This document shows positions 22,431 through 33,551 of a stretch of 64,000 nt of DNA, piece by piece. Under the pieces are notes generated by a model. The model did no database searches. It was not told the DNA's origin and was given only the letters and a program-made list of their open reading frames with translations. The stretch spans positions 4,216,001-4,280,000 of the forward strand of contig JACCLO010000003.1 in NCBI GenBank assembly GCA_029448655.1, in the 5' to 3' direction. Position 1 is the stretch's first letter; the number at the start of each line of letters is the position of its first letter. The position numbers and the translations under genes are program-made. The stretch comes from Wolfiporia cocos. Lineage: Eukaryota > Basidiomycota > Agaricomycetes > Polyporales > Phaeolaceae.

Positions 22431-23450
22431 GAGAAACTAGGTTTCCCAGTGATACGTCCAAGAACGGAATAAAAAGGGATTATGTAAGGTAGGGTAGTGG
22501 ACTCCTTTTCAGGAGCAAAGAAGGTGTACTACGGGGCATAATTACTCTTATGTTGCGCGCAAACCCTGTGCCGAGATGGCGCGGATATTCGCATGACCCT
22601 AACGGTCAGAGGCGCCGACTTCAGGGGTAGAGTTGCTGACTGCCAGGCCGGTTCCTGGGTCAGATGATTGGGATTCGGATACACGACACCGCCCCGGAGG
22701 GACGATGCCGGAAAGTGGCTGGGATTTTACATCCCTTAGCCTGTCCATGCTTCAACAATGAGGTTGCCGTCTGTAGCCACATGGGTGTCACATCAGGGCT
22801 AAAAAACCACTGTCGGCCCGAAGACCGCGAGACAGCAGCGCTCCACATCCCGAAGGAGTGGGCTACGCGCTTCTCTTCCAATGGGGCCCCAAATCCATTT
22901 GACCCATGCTCGCACGCCGAGCTGCCCGGAGGACTTATGCTATTGGCTACCGCGAGTGACCTATGGCAGGGTGATTTTTTACGTCACCCCCCTCACTGCT
23001 TTTCCCATAACGGGTTCAAAGCAGGTCCCTTACGCCTGGGAGGCGGCTTTGGAAAATTCCCATGCCATCATAATGATGACCCTGTGGATAGCGATGGGGC
23101 GCTGAACAACGCTTGCCATGGCAGGGGGTTGGGCGCACACAGGCAGACCGTCCCCTCTTCTCCACAGGCGGGTCTTAACCGCTCACAGTCCAAGCTTGTC
23201 AGCAAGGACCGTGTCTCCTTGACCCTGGAGTCCAGGTTAGGTAGGCCTCCTGCCTAAAAAGGCGGTGTGGCTTTCCTGGTTGCCAATCCTCTGCCGAGGA
23301 TGGCGATGTATCCCCCAGATCTCAACTATCACCCCAAACTCTTTGTCAAGAGTAGGGATGTGCGCAGCAACGAGTAATAGCCCCTGTAGGATAGAAACCC
23401 AGGCCCAAGCGCAAGCACAAGGGCGGGGGTAGGGGGCAGATTTGTTCTTA
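22431..23450 (-). other. Leader between 5' LTR and pre-gag ORF
   Basis: About 1 kb with no long sense-strand frame. The sequence just inside the 5' LTR reads TAAGAACAAATCTGCCCCC on the minus strand. I could not match it confidently to a tRNA 3' end, so the primer-binding site is unassigned. A 197-residue antisense frame (22664-23257) shows no family features. Confidence 0.6.
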
Positions 23451-24148
23451 TGACACAAACAAGGTTGTGGGACTCACACTATAGCTTGATAACGACTTGA
23501 AGGAGTTGTTGAAGCTGGTGAGGGAACGCTTGTAGGTGCAGTAGGAATGTTATGTAACTATGCGATAGCAGAGAACAAATCTAAGGCTTATCCGCAGTGA
23601 TAGCCCTACTTATATACATGCTTTGTTTGGTTACTCGAAGAGGAGCCAAACAGTTAGACGGTCTGTGCGCAGACATAACTAATACAGCTAAGTCGTAAAC
23701 TACAGTAGACCATGTGCGCCGGTAATGGCCGCACCAGTAAGAACGTTTGTTTGGACCGTAGGTCCGTGTTGTGGAAGTGGCTGTAGCTACGTTAGTAAGC
23801 CATGCATGTGATTCTTATATACCGGTATTGGGATATGAGTAATTGTAAGGGCATTGGCATGTGATAACGAGCGGGCCGCTTATCCAATTGTACTGACATA
23901 GCCCGGTATCGGGATATGAGTAAGGCGCGTGACACCGGAGGTTAGTCCGCTGAGTCATTGACGCGTACGAGCATGTTATGTACGTGTTGTTATGACAGGT
24001 GGACGTATACCGCGTTGTGTACGTGTTGTTTGGTTGCGTGTACGTGTAGACGGGCGCTTAGCAGCGTAAATGTCTACAAGGTCGTAGAAATACCAGATAA
24101 ATAGGTAAAAATACGGGAAAAATAGTGGCATGTCCCAAATCTGTGACA
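23451..24148 (-). repeat. 5' LTR of the gypsy element
   Basis: It is 698 bp and begins (minus strand) TGTCACAGATTTGGG after target copy GTTAC at 24149-24153. It should contain the element promoter. A TATA-like run 'tatataagaatcac' lies on the minus strand near 23810-23823. Confidence 0.95.
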
Positions 24149-24507
24149 GTTACCGTCTACTTCAGACACTTCTGCACTGTCAGATCCTCCCGTTGGCTCT
24201 AGTGGATGGCTGTCAGCTCTCCTACAACGGAGATGTCAGATCTCATGACCTCGCGAGTTCCAAGTTTGCCACGGCATGGATCCTATCAACGGGAAAGACT
24301 TATTTTTAGTAATTGCACCTCGCCAAGGCAAGACGATGTATGGCGTGTGAACAGTAGGGGGGGATGATAAGGCATGTAATTTGGGTGGACATATGCATGC
24401 AGCAACCACCATCATGGGCTTTTAAGCACGTTTGCCTGAGGAGGGGGTATATTAGCTGTGGGGGAACAAGTGGTTGCCTCAGAATGGCACTACATGCATA
24501 GCACAAT

Positions 24508-25760
24508 TGACACAAGCAACACTTCAAGCAACTACTCAGGGGAGTATTACTCGCGTGAAAGCGTATTCCTGATCTGAGGCTACTCAAGGCGTGTAAGGCC
24601 AAGACGAGTCTGGGGTGCTACCCTGCTCGTCGGCCAGTATATATGCTATTCTACTGTTTGTACATTGTTTGGCAACTGTATAGTTATTACGTAAGCTGAT
24701 AGTCCGTTAACTAAGGTAAACCCTATAATGGGTGTAAGTACACGGCACAGAGTGTCCAGGGGTCTGGTAACACATGATAGGGTGATCGGGGTCCTTGCAC
24801 ATGACTGCTTAGGCATGCGCTTAGATAAGATAAGGGTTTAGGCTCTAGTCACTAGTCATTGGCTAGGTGAAAGAAATCGGCTTGTGACAGTACCCCCTCT
24901 TCTAGCTGCGTGTCCCCACGCCCAGCAATCACTTTGTGCATATTTGGGTCCATATGACAGGGGTGGTCGTGTTCGTGTTTTTGGGAGTGGTGTGGGTTAG
25001 CCATCTGCAAGGTGTACTGTACGGGGTAGATCCAGCCCGGGTTGTTGGGTATAGTGGATTCCACACATTGTCCCAGTTGTACACCATATTCAATTACACG
25101 ACTTTGCGGGTTACAGAACCAAAAGTTCCTGGTGACGAGCTGCTTTGGGTAGATATAGAAGGGTATCTTTGCCTCCTTTAGCAGTGTTTGGTCTACATTG
25201 TTGTGGATGATGAATTCATTTGGGTTCTGTCTGAGTTTCATGGCTAGACTTTTCCTTTCGAGGTCTTCCCATTCTGGGTCCCATTCAGTGTGTCTGTTTT
25301 TCCACTGATGTCCCGGAGTGGTAGGTCTGTCCTCGAAGTACTTGGTTACGAGTTCTTGCCATGGAGTCAGTCTGTGTTTTCTTTCCCATGTTGTTGTCCC
25401 ATCAGACCATTCGACTTCCAGCTCGACTCACCCTCGGTCTTCCCTGGATGCGAGGATCCTGAGAGGCCTGCGAGCGTCATTGCTTTCTGTCTGTTCATTA
25501 TGGTTCTGATTGGGGAAGGCTGGTAATACGTATGGCAGCAGTAAGACTTCGTTGAATACTGGGTATATGCCGTGCATATCTGCTGGCAAGTCTAGTTCGT
25601 ATGCGCCATGTCTGACCTTCTTGATGACCTTGTACAGGCCGTATCACTTCGAGTCAAGCTTCTTCATTGGGTTTCCCATGTTAATGTTTCGCCCATCGAC
25701 CCAAACCAGATCATCCTCGTTGTACGAGCTTTTGGGGTGCTTGAGAAGCTTCGATGGCTA
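24508..25760 (-). mobile_element. Truncated second gypsy element: 3' LTR plus pol C-terminus
   Basis: The LTR at 24508-24889 (382 bp) has ends TGACACAAGCAAC and GGCTTGTGACA and is preceded (minus strand) by a purine tract. Upstream is a broken frame with post-integrase motifs: NEDDLVWVDGRNINMGNPMK, LYKVIKKVRHGAYELDLP, HGIYPVFNEVLLLPYVL, then WQELVTKYFEDRP and a 129-residue open tail (24852-25241) ending in QADFFHLAND. A TGA sits where the usual W of 'KWYGPYKV' is expected. The 5' half is missing; the sequence runs directly into a BRR2 fragment near 25760. Its LTR ends match those of the 993-bp insertion in MER3. Confidence 0.75.
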
Positions 25761-27065
25761 CATTCATCTATGAGCATAGGAGTCGGTCTAGGCCACGCCA
25801 GTCAATACAACAGAAAACATACCTTTTTAGCTCCCGTCGGTGCACAGAGAACTGTAGCAGTCTTCGGAATCTCCACCTTCGGCTTCTTGTCTATGCCTAT
25901 TGCGTCCATCCGTGGCTTCGCTTTCCTGTCCCCGGCAAGTTCTCTAGAATCTAACCAAGCCCCTTCTCCCGCATCGCAACCTCAACGTTCATGCACTCAT
26001 CAGCATCGCTCTGAATGAGCCTGGTATACCAGACAATGACATCTCAGTTCTTCAAGAACTTTGTGATGATGTGGAAGCTCTGGTACTTGAACATCTCCAT
26101 GAGCTCATTCTCACAGTCTCATAGGTTTGACTCTGAACCAAGGATGGAAAGGACGGCAGCAGCCTCCTCTGTAGCCGTGACAGGGTCAGGGTAGACATCG
26201 GAGATCTGATGCTGGACCCAAAAACCATCGATGGAGTGCAGGGAAACAATGTCTCCGGCGACCTGAGCCTTGCCCTGCTGCGCAGACGACGTACCCCCAA
26301 CAACAAGTTCCTCATCTCTTTCGAGTAACTCGGGGGTGCCTCTCCCATTTCATTCTCCTCGTCTGACTCGTCCCAGATCTCAAAGCCCTCCTCTTCTTCC
26401 TCTTCTTTGTCAAACACAACCGTGACACCCATTTCCTCGTCAATCTGAGCATCCTTCCACTCCAGGTGTGGGTCCACTTGCATTTCGTCCTCCGCACTGT
26501 AATTCGTCATCTTCTTCGACAGGTCAAGGAGTTGCGAAAACATCTCGTTTGAGATGGGGCCTACGACCTCCTCAACCTCCTTCTGCTTGTCGAAGTCCTT
26601 CATGTTCTCGTTCTTCAGCGTCTCCAGAACGGTATCGGCTGCACTGCGGATGACATCATGTGCCTGGTCCCCGAGGGACTGGCGAACACCAGACAGTATA
26701 AGCTTGTATACCTCGTGCGTCTCTGCTGTGCGAGGTACATAAGCCCCTCCACATCCTGTGTTGCCTCAATGATGTTCATGTAGCCAAAGCCTGTCGCCTC
26801 CACCCTGCATTTTGGCTGCCTCTCCAACGTATCCTGCTTATCCATAGCCTTCTGCTTCTTCTTCTCCTCCAGGTCCTTCCAAGTCCTTTGGAGTCTCACA
26901 TTGCACGCGCGAGCTCATCTCGCATGAGTCGATATGCCCAGCCAGAGAAGTGGGCGTGCAATCAGGCTCCTTGTCGCGGCGGAGGAGAGCAGACCGATTG
27001 GCAGTCAGAATCAAAGACGAGATGGCGGCATAGCTGTAGCTAGACAAATCCCGCTTCACAGACAT
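25740..27065 (-). pseudogene. BRR2 (U5 snRNP 200-kDa helicase) N-terminal fragment, broken
   Basis: The start MSVKRDLSSYSYAAISSLIL with LTANRSALLRRDKEPD matches the N-terminus of Brr2, the Ski2-like RNA helicase that unwinds U4/U6. Further blocks are SLGDQAHDVIRSAADTVLE, QLLDLSKKMTNYSAEDE, an acidic FDKEEEEEEGFEIWDESDEE region, IDGFWVQHQISDVYPDPVTA, and DCENELMEMFKYQSFHI. Frames change several times. Two in-frame TGA codons, after SESNL and after KFLKN, sit where arginine (CGA) is expected. The helicase cassettes are absent. It retains intron-like gaps and so is a DNA copy. Confidence 0.75.
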
Positions 27066-27178
27066 GATAGTACAAATGATGGTCAGAAGACGGCAAGCGC
27101 TCGATGCCCCGCGCCATGACAAATTAGTTTCAGATTCCGATTCTAAAGGCTGATTCGTTTCAGAATCGAGCGTCAGAT

Positions 27179-27895
27179 TTAGTCGAGATTCAGGAAATCG
27201 AGTGGTTCATTGTCTTCGGTTTTTCGATCTCCACTTGGCTGTGTCCGTGGCGCAGCCACACCGCTGTAGAGCATCTGATCGAGACTAGGATCTGCAATTC
27301 TTGCCAGGAAAATTGAGTGTGCGTTGGAACAAAATACAAAGTGTGGTAGATCCGTGGACCTGAAGTGCCCAATGTGGCGCACCTCTTCCGTATCCTTCGG
27401 CACTACTGTTACGATCTTACCAGGTGCACCCATATATTCCGTTTGACGCCTCACTGTGTATGAGGACTTAGCGTTCAACTGCTGTATCCAGCGCTCTATT
27501 TCTAGGGGCCTCTGCTCAACCGTAGGCCCTGTTTCATGTATAACAACCCTATGCCCATTCTCCGTGTTCATATCATGTTCTAGCTGATATTCTGTGTCTA
27601 ACCACAGTAGTTCCCTGTTTCATCCCTTGTTGCGCACAACCGCAACACTTCTCCTTTATTACTTATATTGTTAGCACGACGGACTTAATAGTAGCAGTAC
27701 CAAGGACACTATGACCCTGGTTAACAGACCACAGTATATAACCTGATGTAAATACCGATTGAGTTCCTCAGCTCGACCTTGTTGAATTACAAGGATCTTA
27801 TACTCGTTCTCAAAGGCTTAAGCAGTTAAGCCCGCAGCTTGTATATCGACGCTCTGACTCTGAGGAGTCCGGCGAGTAGTGCGCTACTCGATACG
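27179..27895 (-). mobile_element. Transposable-element fragment with 130-residue ORF (inverted copy of 1-495)
   Basis: The frame 27179-27571 (minus) reads MNTENGHRVVIHETGPT, then WIQQLNAKSSYTVRRQT and GHFRSTDLPHFVFCSNAHS. It is preceded by ~320 nt matching the opening of the window. The protein is not one I recognise; its position just after a leader/LTR-like segment suggests an element-encoded product. The fragment sits between two BRR2 fragments that point in opposite directions. Confidence 0.55.
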
Positions 27896-27949
27896 CTGAG
27901 TAACTCGACTTAGTTATTTTGCGTTGAACGGATATTCGATCCGTAACAT

Positions 27950-28430
27950 ACCCTGACCCTGTCACGGCTACAGAGGAGGCCGCTGCCATCCTTTCCATCC
28001 TCAGTTCGGAGTCAAACCTATGAGACTGTGAGAATGAGCTCATGGAGCTGTTTGAGTACCAGAGCTTCCACATCATCACAAAGTTCTTGAAGAACTGAGA
28101 TGTCATTGTCTGGTGTACCAAGCTCATTCGGAGCGATGCTGATGAGCGCATCAACGTTGAGGTTGCGATGCGGGAGAAGGGGCTTGGTTGGATTCTAGAG
28201 AACTTGCCGGGGACAGGAAAGCAAAGGCGCGGACGGACGCGATAGGCGTGGATGAGAAGCCAAAGGTGGAGATTCCAAAGACTGCTACAGTTCTCTGTGC
28301 ACCGACGGGAGCTAAAAAGGTATGTTTTCTGTTGTATTGACTGGCGTGGCCTAGACTGACTCTTATGCTCATAGACGAATGTAGCCATCGAAGCTTCTCG
28401 AGCACCCCAAAAGATGTGATGAGGCTGAGG
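27950..28430 (+). pseudogene. Second BRR2 fragment, inverted duplicate of 25740-26240
   Basis: On the plus strand the frame reads YPDPVTATEEAAAILS, then SNL-stop-DCENELMELFEYQ, then KFLKN-stop-DVIVWCTKLIRSDADERIN, then EKPKVEIPKTATVLCAPTGA. The last block is the Brr2 P-loop, with its GK doublet now KK and split by a short intron at about 28320-28373. Both TGA codons are shared with the minus-strand copy, so duplication followed the mutations. An internal deletion joins the PKTAT region to the P-loop. Confidence 0.75.
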
Positions 28431-28479
28431 ACAGTCTCAGAATACCTATCACTGTTGGTGTCGCGCCGATCTCCACCCT

Positions 28480-29150
28480 CACCACTGCCTACAATACCAC
28501 CATACGGGCCAGATGCACAGCGTCATTTTTTGGCAGGCCATTGACACCGCACTCCAAACACGACCCAACCTGTGCATCACGCTCCATTGGTGCTCCAGTC
28601 ACTCAAATATCACTGGCAACACCCGCGCCGATGGCCTCACTTGGTCAGCGGTCACCCTCCCCACGTCCATCCCGCCAGTTCTTATGTGGCTACTCGAACG
28701 CGCTCGCATCGGCACTTGAACAATGGTGTGCAGAAAGGAAAACTCGGCTGCATCGCAACCTTGCTGGCACTGCGCTTCCTAACCCACCCTCCCTTAAATT
28801 GCACCCCTTCCACCGCTGTTACACCGGCACTCGCGATGTTCATGCTCGCCTAATCCAAACCCTACTCGGACACGGACATTTCGGCGGGTGCTACCAATGC
28901 TTTGTACCCTCCGAGACCTCCTACTGCCCCTGCGATAGCACTACCATCCAGACTGGCTCACACATGTTGCACGGCTGCCCCCTCCACGAAGATGCATGCT
29001 CCCACCTTCGCCAAGCCTCACCGGTGCTCAACCTTCAAATCATCTCTACCACGAGAAGAGGACTCACAGCATTCTCCCACTTCCTGGCCGGCTCTACTGC
29101 TTTCATGAAACTCGTAGCCCCCCCTACCCATTGCTATAGACACAGGTAGA
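28480..29150 (+). mobile_element. LINE (non-LTR retrotransposon) 3' fragment: RNase H tail and zinc motif
   Basis: One frame reads IDTALQTRPNLCITLHWCSS and HSNITGNTRADGLT, the end of a LINE-type RNase H domain (H-W-x-x-x-H-x-N-I-x-G-N-x-x-A-D). After a frame change, 28721-29149 continues with GTRDVHARLIQTLLGHGHFG and a C-terminal zinc-like motif CYQCFVPSETSYCPC followed by HMLHGCPLH. This order is typical of fungal Tad/I-clade LINE ORF2 ends. The 5' part is missing. No clear poly(A) tail is seen; an A-run near 29406 could be the element end. Confidence 0.7.
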
Positions 29151-29794
29151 CACAGGGTAAGTTCCCAGGCCATGATGGCACACCCTCCTCTGAATAACCA
29201 CTTTCAAAAATTCACCTACAATTTCTCCCCCGATGCTCCCAAGACCTCTACGTATCTGCCCTCCGTAGTCACTGCGCCCAGCGCGACCACTTTTGTACTT
29301 TGTTTACTGCGGCGGGATACAAATGTATTCAAAAAAGATGTGACACGTGAGACTCTGCCAGATGGTGGTCCAACCCTCCGCTCCGTTTTAACAATACTTG
29401 GGTAGAAAAAATACTTTAAGTGCATCCACAGGATTTCCTACTGCAAAAATGTGTGAATATTTAATATAATCCGCGCTCACAATATTTTATGTCAGACAAG
29501 CAGCTTTTTTCTGCAGGAAAGATGCTGTAAATATTTTAAACAAGTTCATGGTTTGTCCCAGGTTTTCAAGGACAATTTACTTTATTTGTTTCTATCAATT
29601 TGTTCAGGGTATTTCCGTGGTAAAGATTGTGCTATGCACGTAGTGCATGTAGAGTCGAGCTACGTAGTAGAGTTAGCCGCTTGCGTGAGCAATGCTCGCG
29701 CCTGCGACGAGCGACACTTCAGACGACACTTAAATTCCTCAGGGAAGCTGAAGATAATGTCAGCACGGGCATTGCGTCTGTAGAATAAATGTGC
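29151..29794. other. Intergenic, AT-richer, no gene recognised
   Basis: A 77-codon plus-strand frame (29172-29405) may belong to the LINE 3' region. The rest has no gene. The downstream part is the 3' flank of the P450 gene. Confidence 0.4.
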
Positions 29795-31778
29795 CTACAT
29801 AATTGCTCCAGAAGTGTATGCAACCTCTGGAATGATCTCGTTCCCTTGAGGATCAAGAGCGGGCAGGATTTCACATGTAGCAAGGACAGTCGCGATGATT
29901 GCGAAGATCGTGCCTTGCGCGAAGTGCATTCCTGGACACGCTCGTCGGCCGAATCCAAATGATAGATCAGTCACTTTTTGCATTTCGGCGTCGTCCTTAT
30001 ACCGCTCAGGCTTGAATACCATTGGTTCTGGGTAGATCTCCGGATCGTGGAGCATGTGCCTATGGTCCATGAGACGACGGGGTCAGCTATGATAGTATGA
30101 ATGAGTGGTTGAACATGATGCATTACCAGACATTAGGCATGATGATGGAGCCCTCTGGTATGTACATACCCTCGTAGGTATCATCCTGAGTTACCGAGTG
30201 CGGGATACCTACAGTTCTTAGTACGGTGTGTAAGTGCTAAGGAAATGGACTCGGCTCACCCAGAGGCACCGCAGGGTTCCATCGATACACCTCCGTTATA
30301 AGAGCTCTGATGTAAGATAGTGCCGGTCTGTCAGTGATCGAGGGTAGTCTGTCTGCTCCAATAACAGTGTCGATTTCTGCGCAAGCCTTCACTTGAATCT
30401 CCGGATACCTCAGCATGGCTAGAAAGAATGTTAGAACCGTCGACATGTTCTAGTGGTTATCAGCGCGCTTTCTTGATGAGCGTTGAAGCATCAAGTTACC
30501 GTGTCCAATCCGCCTCCCATAACAGTGATTGCACCCCATACCAATGTCTCCTCATCTTTGCTTGATAGATTGCTTTCGTGTACAGCGAGGTTGGTAGCGA
30601 TGAAGCTGCGATTATCCGTGCCATTCTCCTGCGGTCAGATGGTGTCAGCATAGATCTCGTGCAACTTGAGAGTACATACATAGTTGGCCTTGCACCACAG
30701 ATATGGCTCCCATGCCGACTCCCACAAGAGCTGCCTCCAGCTCGCAGCAACTTTCTGGAATCCCGCTCCAGGTACCCACTTTGGTATATATTTCACTACG
30801 CAGAGACTGAGCCTCTTCGAGTGTGAACATCTTTGCAGCAAGCTTACGTGGGGGTATGATGTCTACAAGCCATGCACCGGGGACTGTCGCCTCCACAAAA
30901 TTGTCCAACATCTTCAACGGCTTCACCAAGAACGGGTCGTTTTCTGATTCGGCCGCATATCCATAGACCACATGCAAGATGATGGAACCAATCCTCCTAA
31001 GGGCAGGTTGAGCAACCCATTTTGGCTACCGAAAGTTCTGAGACGCACAGCTTTGTTTGATGTACGAGTGAGTCAGGGTTGTTCAGCACGTTCAGGATCA
31101 GGCGCTGTGCCTCAATCTCCTGGATAGCATAATGGTCCGATAGTGAGCTCTGGTTGAGAGCCTGAGACATCATCCTGCGCTGCCTCTTCCAGATGTCGTC
31201 GTGCTGTCTAAAACCGGACACTTCGCCATATCCACAGCTACAATGTTGATAGCATCAGCTATGTACCAGATATGTTTCATGATACGTACAGCTCGCCCGC
31301 CATAGTCTTTACAAAGGATCAGCGAAAATATACGACTCATTGGATGGATCTCACCGTGCGCGGCCGGTTTGAGTATATGGAAGAGCGTTTGTCAAGGAGA
31401 TCCTTGGCAATATTGGTCGAGTTGATGACAACAAGGCGTTGTCCGAGCGCATTGAGGTAGATGATATCGCCTAGGAATCACCCATAGATTATGCTTGGAA
31501 TAGTTGCCTGCCTCAGACAAGATAGGCCTACCATATGTTTTTGCCCATTTCGAGTACACCAGCCACGCATGCTTCATAGGTATCTGGAAGGTATTTCCTA
31601 CAACAGGCCATGGCGATGGTCCAGGGGGCAATCTGCGAGGTACTAAGAGGTGCTGCACAGCTAATGTCGCGCAGCACGAGAGCGCGATGGCGAATATGAG
31701 GCTCGTTCCAAGAGAGTATCGCAGGAGGGCAATGCCCCCTAGCGCAGCACCAATGTGTGCGATGCCTGCACTGGACAT
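29795..31778 (-). CDS. Cytochrome P450 monooxygenase
   Basis: This is a microsomal class II P450 of about 500 residues spread over roughly ten exons. The start MSSAGIAHIGAALGG is followed by a hydrophobic anchor (LGTSLIFAIALSCC) and the proline hinge RRLPPGPSPWPVVGN. Spliced blocks read TYGDIIYLNALGQRLVVIN, SIYSNRPRTTMAGEL, SGFRQHDDIWKRQRRMM, TKLRIGSIILHVVYGY, DIIPPLKYIPKWVPGAGF, the EVYRWNP ExxR helix (with ALITEVYRW), PERYKDD and the heme loop FGFGRRACPG. Each intron I placed (GT-AG, ~50-60 nt) keeps phase, so the gene looks intact. It resembles the large basidiomycete families often labelled O-methylsterigmatocystin oxidoreductase-like. The substrate cannot be told; secondary metabolism or xenobiotic oxidation is likely. 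Confidence 0.9.
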
Positions 31779-32966
31779 TTTGAGTGATGTTGGAGTAGCG
31801 AGAGGTGGCCGGGACTCAGCGGAGCTGCATCCTACGTATATGAATCATGGAGTCCGAGAAAACGAAACTAGCCGCTGCACACGAACATATGAAATTGTCA
31901 GGCTCGGATACTGTGATCGGTCTGATAGTCTGCGAAAGAGACGAGGAGAGCATCAAGCGGACGTCAAACATGCGTCGCATCGCTAGTGAGGACAACAGAT
32001 GCACGGAAGCCGCCCTTCTGCAGATAGAAAAATGAAGCACCGACTGATTTTGAACAGATATTTCTTGGCAAAGATGCGGAAACGGCCGCCGTTAGCATGG
32101 TGGAATCATTAAGCCTAACATTTGTCAACAGGTGACTGGCAAAAGGGAACAATTGAACTACACCGACGGGGATGTATTGGCCGCTAGACTGATTGTCGGT
32201 TAATCCATTCTTCGTTCCGTTTGGTGTCGCTTGCGTAATTGACTGCAATAGCGAGTCTAGAGTTCACCAATGGCGTAGTTCTCCGATCAGCTACAGCCTC
32301 CACGGCGTCTGGACACCAGCTATTGATAGCTAGTCTGTCGAATGTCGGTGGATGCAATTGACTTTCAGGCGACCCATGACTGGCCGTAAGCGTCGGATGG
32401 AGAATCCAGTTCCCCATTGCCACAAGCGGTATTACGCCGTCGGTGTCTGCTAAACCGACAGATCAACAGCAGAGGGAAATCGCCGATATGATGAAGGCCG
32501 AGTTCTGAAACATACGAAGCCGCTTCCTCGAGTTTAAGACATACAATAGCGCCTCGTCATATCACTTACGAAGGCGTTCTGACAATGCAATCATCGCGTT
32601 TTCAGGTCAAGACGTGATGCCGAGAATCTCCTGACTAGCGATCGCCTTGCAAACATTGTTGCGGTGCGGTCTTTACGAGTTGCACGATAGCATTTGCGTA
32701 ACTCAGGAGAGTTTCTGCTTCCGCTAAACCATCTTTAGCTTCAGTGGCTCAAGACAGCGCAAAGTCCGTGGTAGAATCCACACAACTCTCCTCGCTCCCG
32801 TGGGTCTGTCTGCTGCTGCTGGAAGCGAAGTAGGGATTGCATGACCGAGCAGGGGTCCTGCACTGTTTACGTACACTCTAATGTCCAGAATCATTGCTCT
32901 AATCTTTGCAACTGAGACATGAAACAAGTATGACATCACTCAAATGAAGAGACTCACTGTGTTAGA
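31779..32966. other. Intergenic between P450 promoter and ERV1 3' end
   Basis: About 1.2 kb with only short frames in all directions. I see no RNA gene, repeat or protein family. The first few hundred bases should include the P450 promoter. Confidence 0.5.
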
Positions 32967-33551
32967 TCAATCGCAACTGCCATCACTAGGCCCGTCCTTC
33001 CAACGCTTGTCAGTCTTCTCTATGGCGCAATCAAACCTCTCCTTGCCCAGTCTGACATTAACATCGTTATGCCTCTCGCAGAGCCATCTGCTCAGCGCGA
33101 CCCTCCCACTAACGTCAGGCGGGTGCTCCTGCATATTCGTCCCTAGATGCGAAGCGCAATGCGAGCAAGGATACAGCAAGGGCAGCGAGCGTAGCAAGCT
33201 AAGCATATTCGCGCGCTGGGTAGGGGTAGGACGCTCGGGGTAGTACGCGGCGGTGGTGTGCAGGAAGGTCCATGTAGCGCGGCCAAGCTGCTCGACGTCG
33301 GGCGGACAGTGTTCCGGGCGGATGTCTGAATCAGATTGTTGCGAGAATCCCTTTCCCGAAGCGAATGCAGCCATCATCGCAGCGGTCTTCTGCTGACTAC
33401 CCTGCTTCGGATTGTCGCCCTCGGGCTGAGCCTTCTTGGGGACCTTCCAATTACGAAACGCAGTGCAGATCTTGCAAGGCTTCCCATCAGGACCAAGGAC
33501 CATGCCCGGTGGAAGCGGGTGATTGTTATTGCTAGAACTTGCGTCAGGCAT
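32967..33551 (-). CDS. ERV1: FAD-linked sulfhydryl oxidase Erv1/ALR
   Basis: A 194-residue protein on a single exon. It reoxidises Mia40 in the mitochondrial intermembrane space disulfide relay. Features: an N-terminal shuttle pair CKIC (residues ~30-33) in the context GKPCKICTAFRNW; the FAD-binding core PDVEQLGRATWTFLHT; the active-site YPCSHC; and the distal WLCERHNDVNVRLGKERFDC with the structural cysteine. Length and order match fungal Erv1. The C-terminus ends DGPSDGSCD. The start chosen is the first Met (MPDASSSNNN), which gives a disordered N-terminus as in the family. Confidence 0.95.
   Translation of the reverse strand: MPDASSSNNNHPLPPGMVLGPDGKPCKICTAFRNWKVPKKAQPEGDNPKQGSQQKTAAMMAAFASGKGFSQQSDSDIRPEHCPPDVEQLGRATWTFLHTTAAYYPERPTPTQRANMLSLLRSLPLLYPCSHCASHLGTNMQEHPPDVSGRVALSRWLCERHNDVNVRLGKERFDCAIEKTDKRWKDGPSDGSCD

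Larger units (their letters stand above)
14194..24148 (-). mobile_element. Near full-length Ty3/gypsy retrotransposon with chromodomain and dUTPase
   Basis: Two 698-bp LTRs (14194-14891 and 23451-24148) in direct orientation differ at only 7 positions by my alignment. The 5-bp target duplication GTTAC flanks the element at 14189-14193 and 24149-24153. A purine-rich tract precedes the 3' LTR. Transcription order on the minus strand is: leader, pre-gag ORF, gag, pol (protease, RT, RNase H, integrase), then a chromodomain-dUTPase module. The near-identity of the LTRs means recent insertion, but stop codons and a catalytic-site change show that this copy cannot replicate on its own. Confidence 0.95.

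Noticed and set aside
22664..23257. 197-codon plus-strand frame inside the gypsy leader
   Set aside because: Antisense to the element, no domain-like pattern, and GC-rich leader sequence gives long frames by chance.
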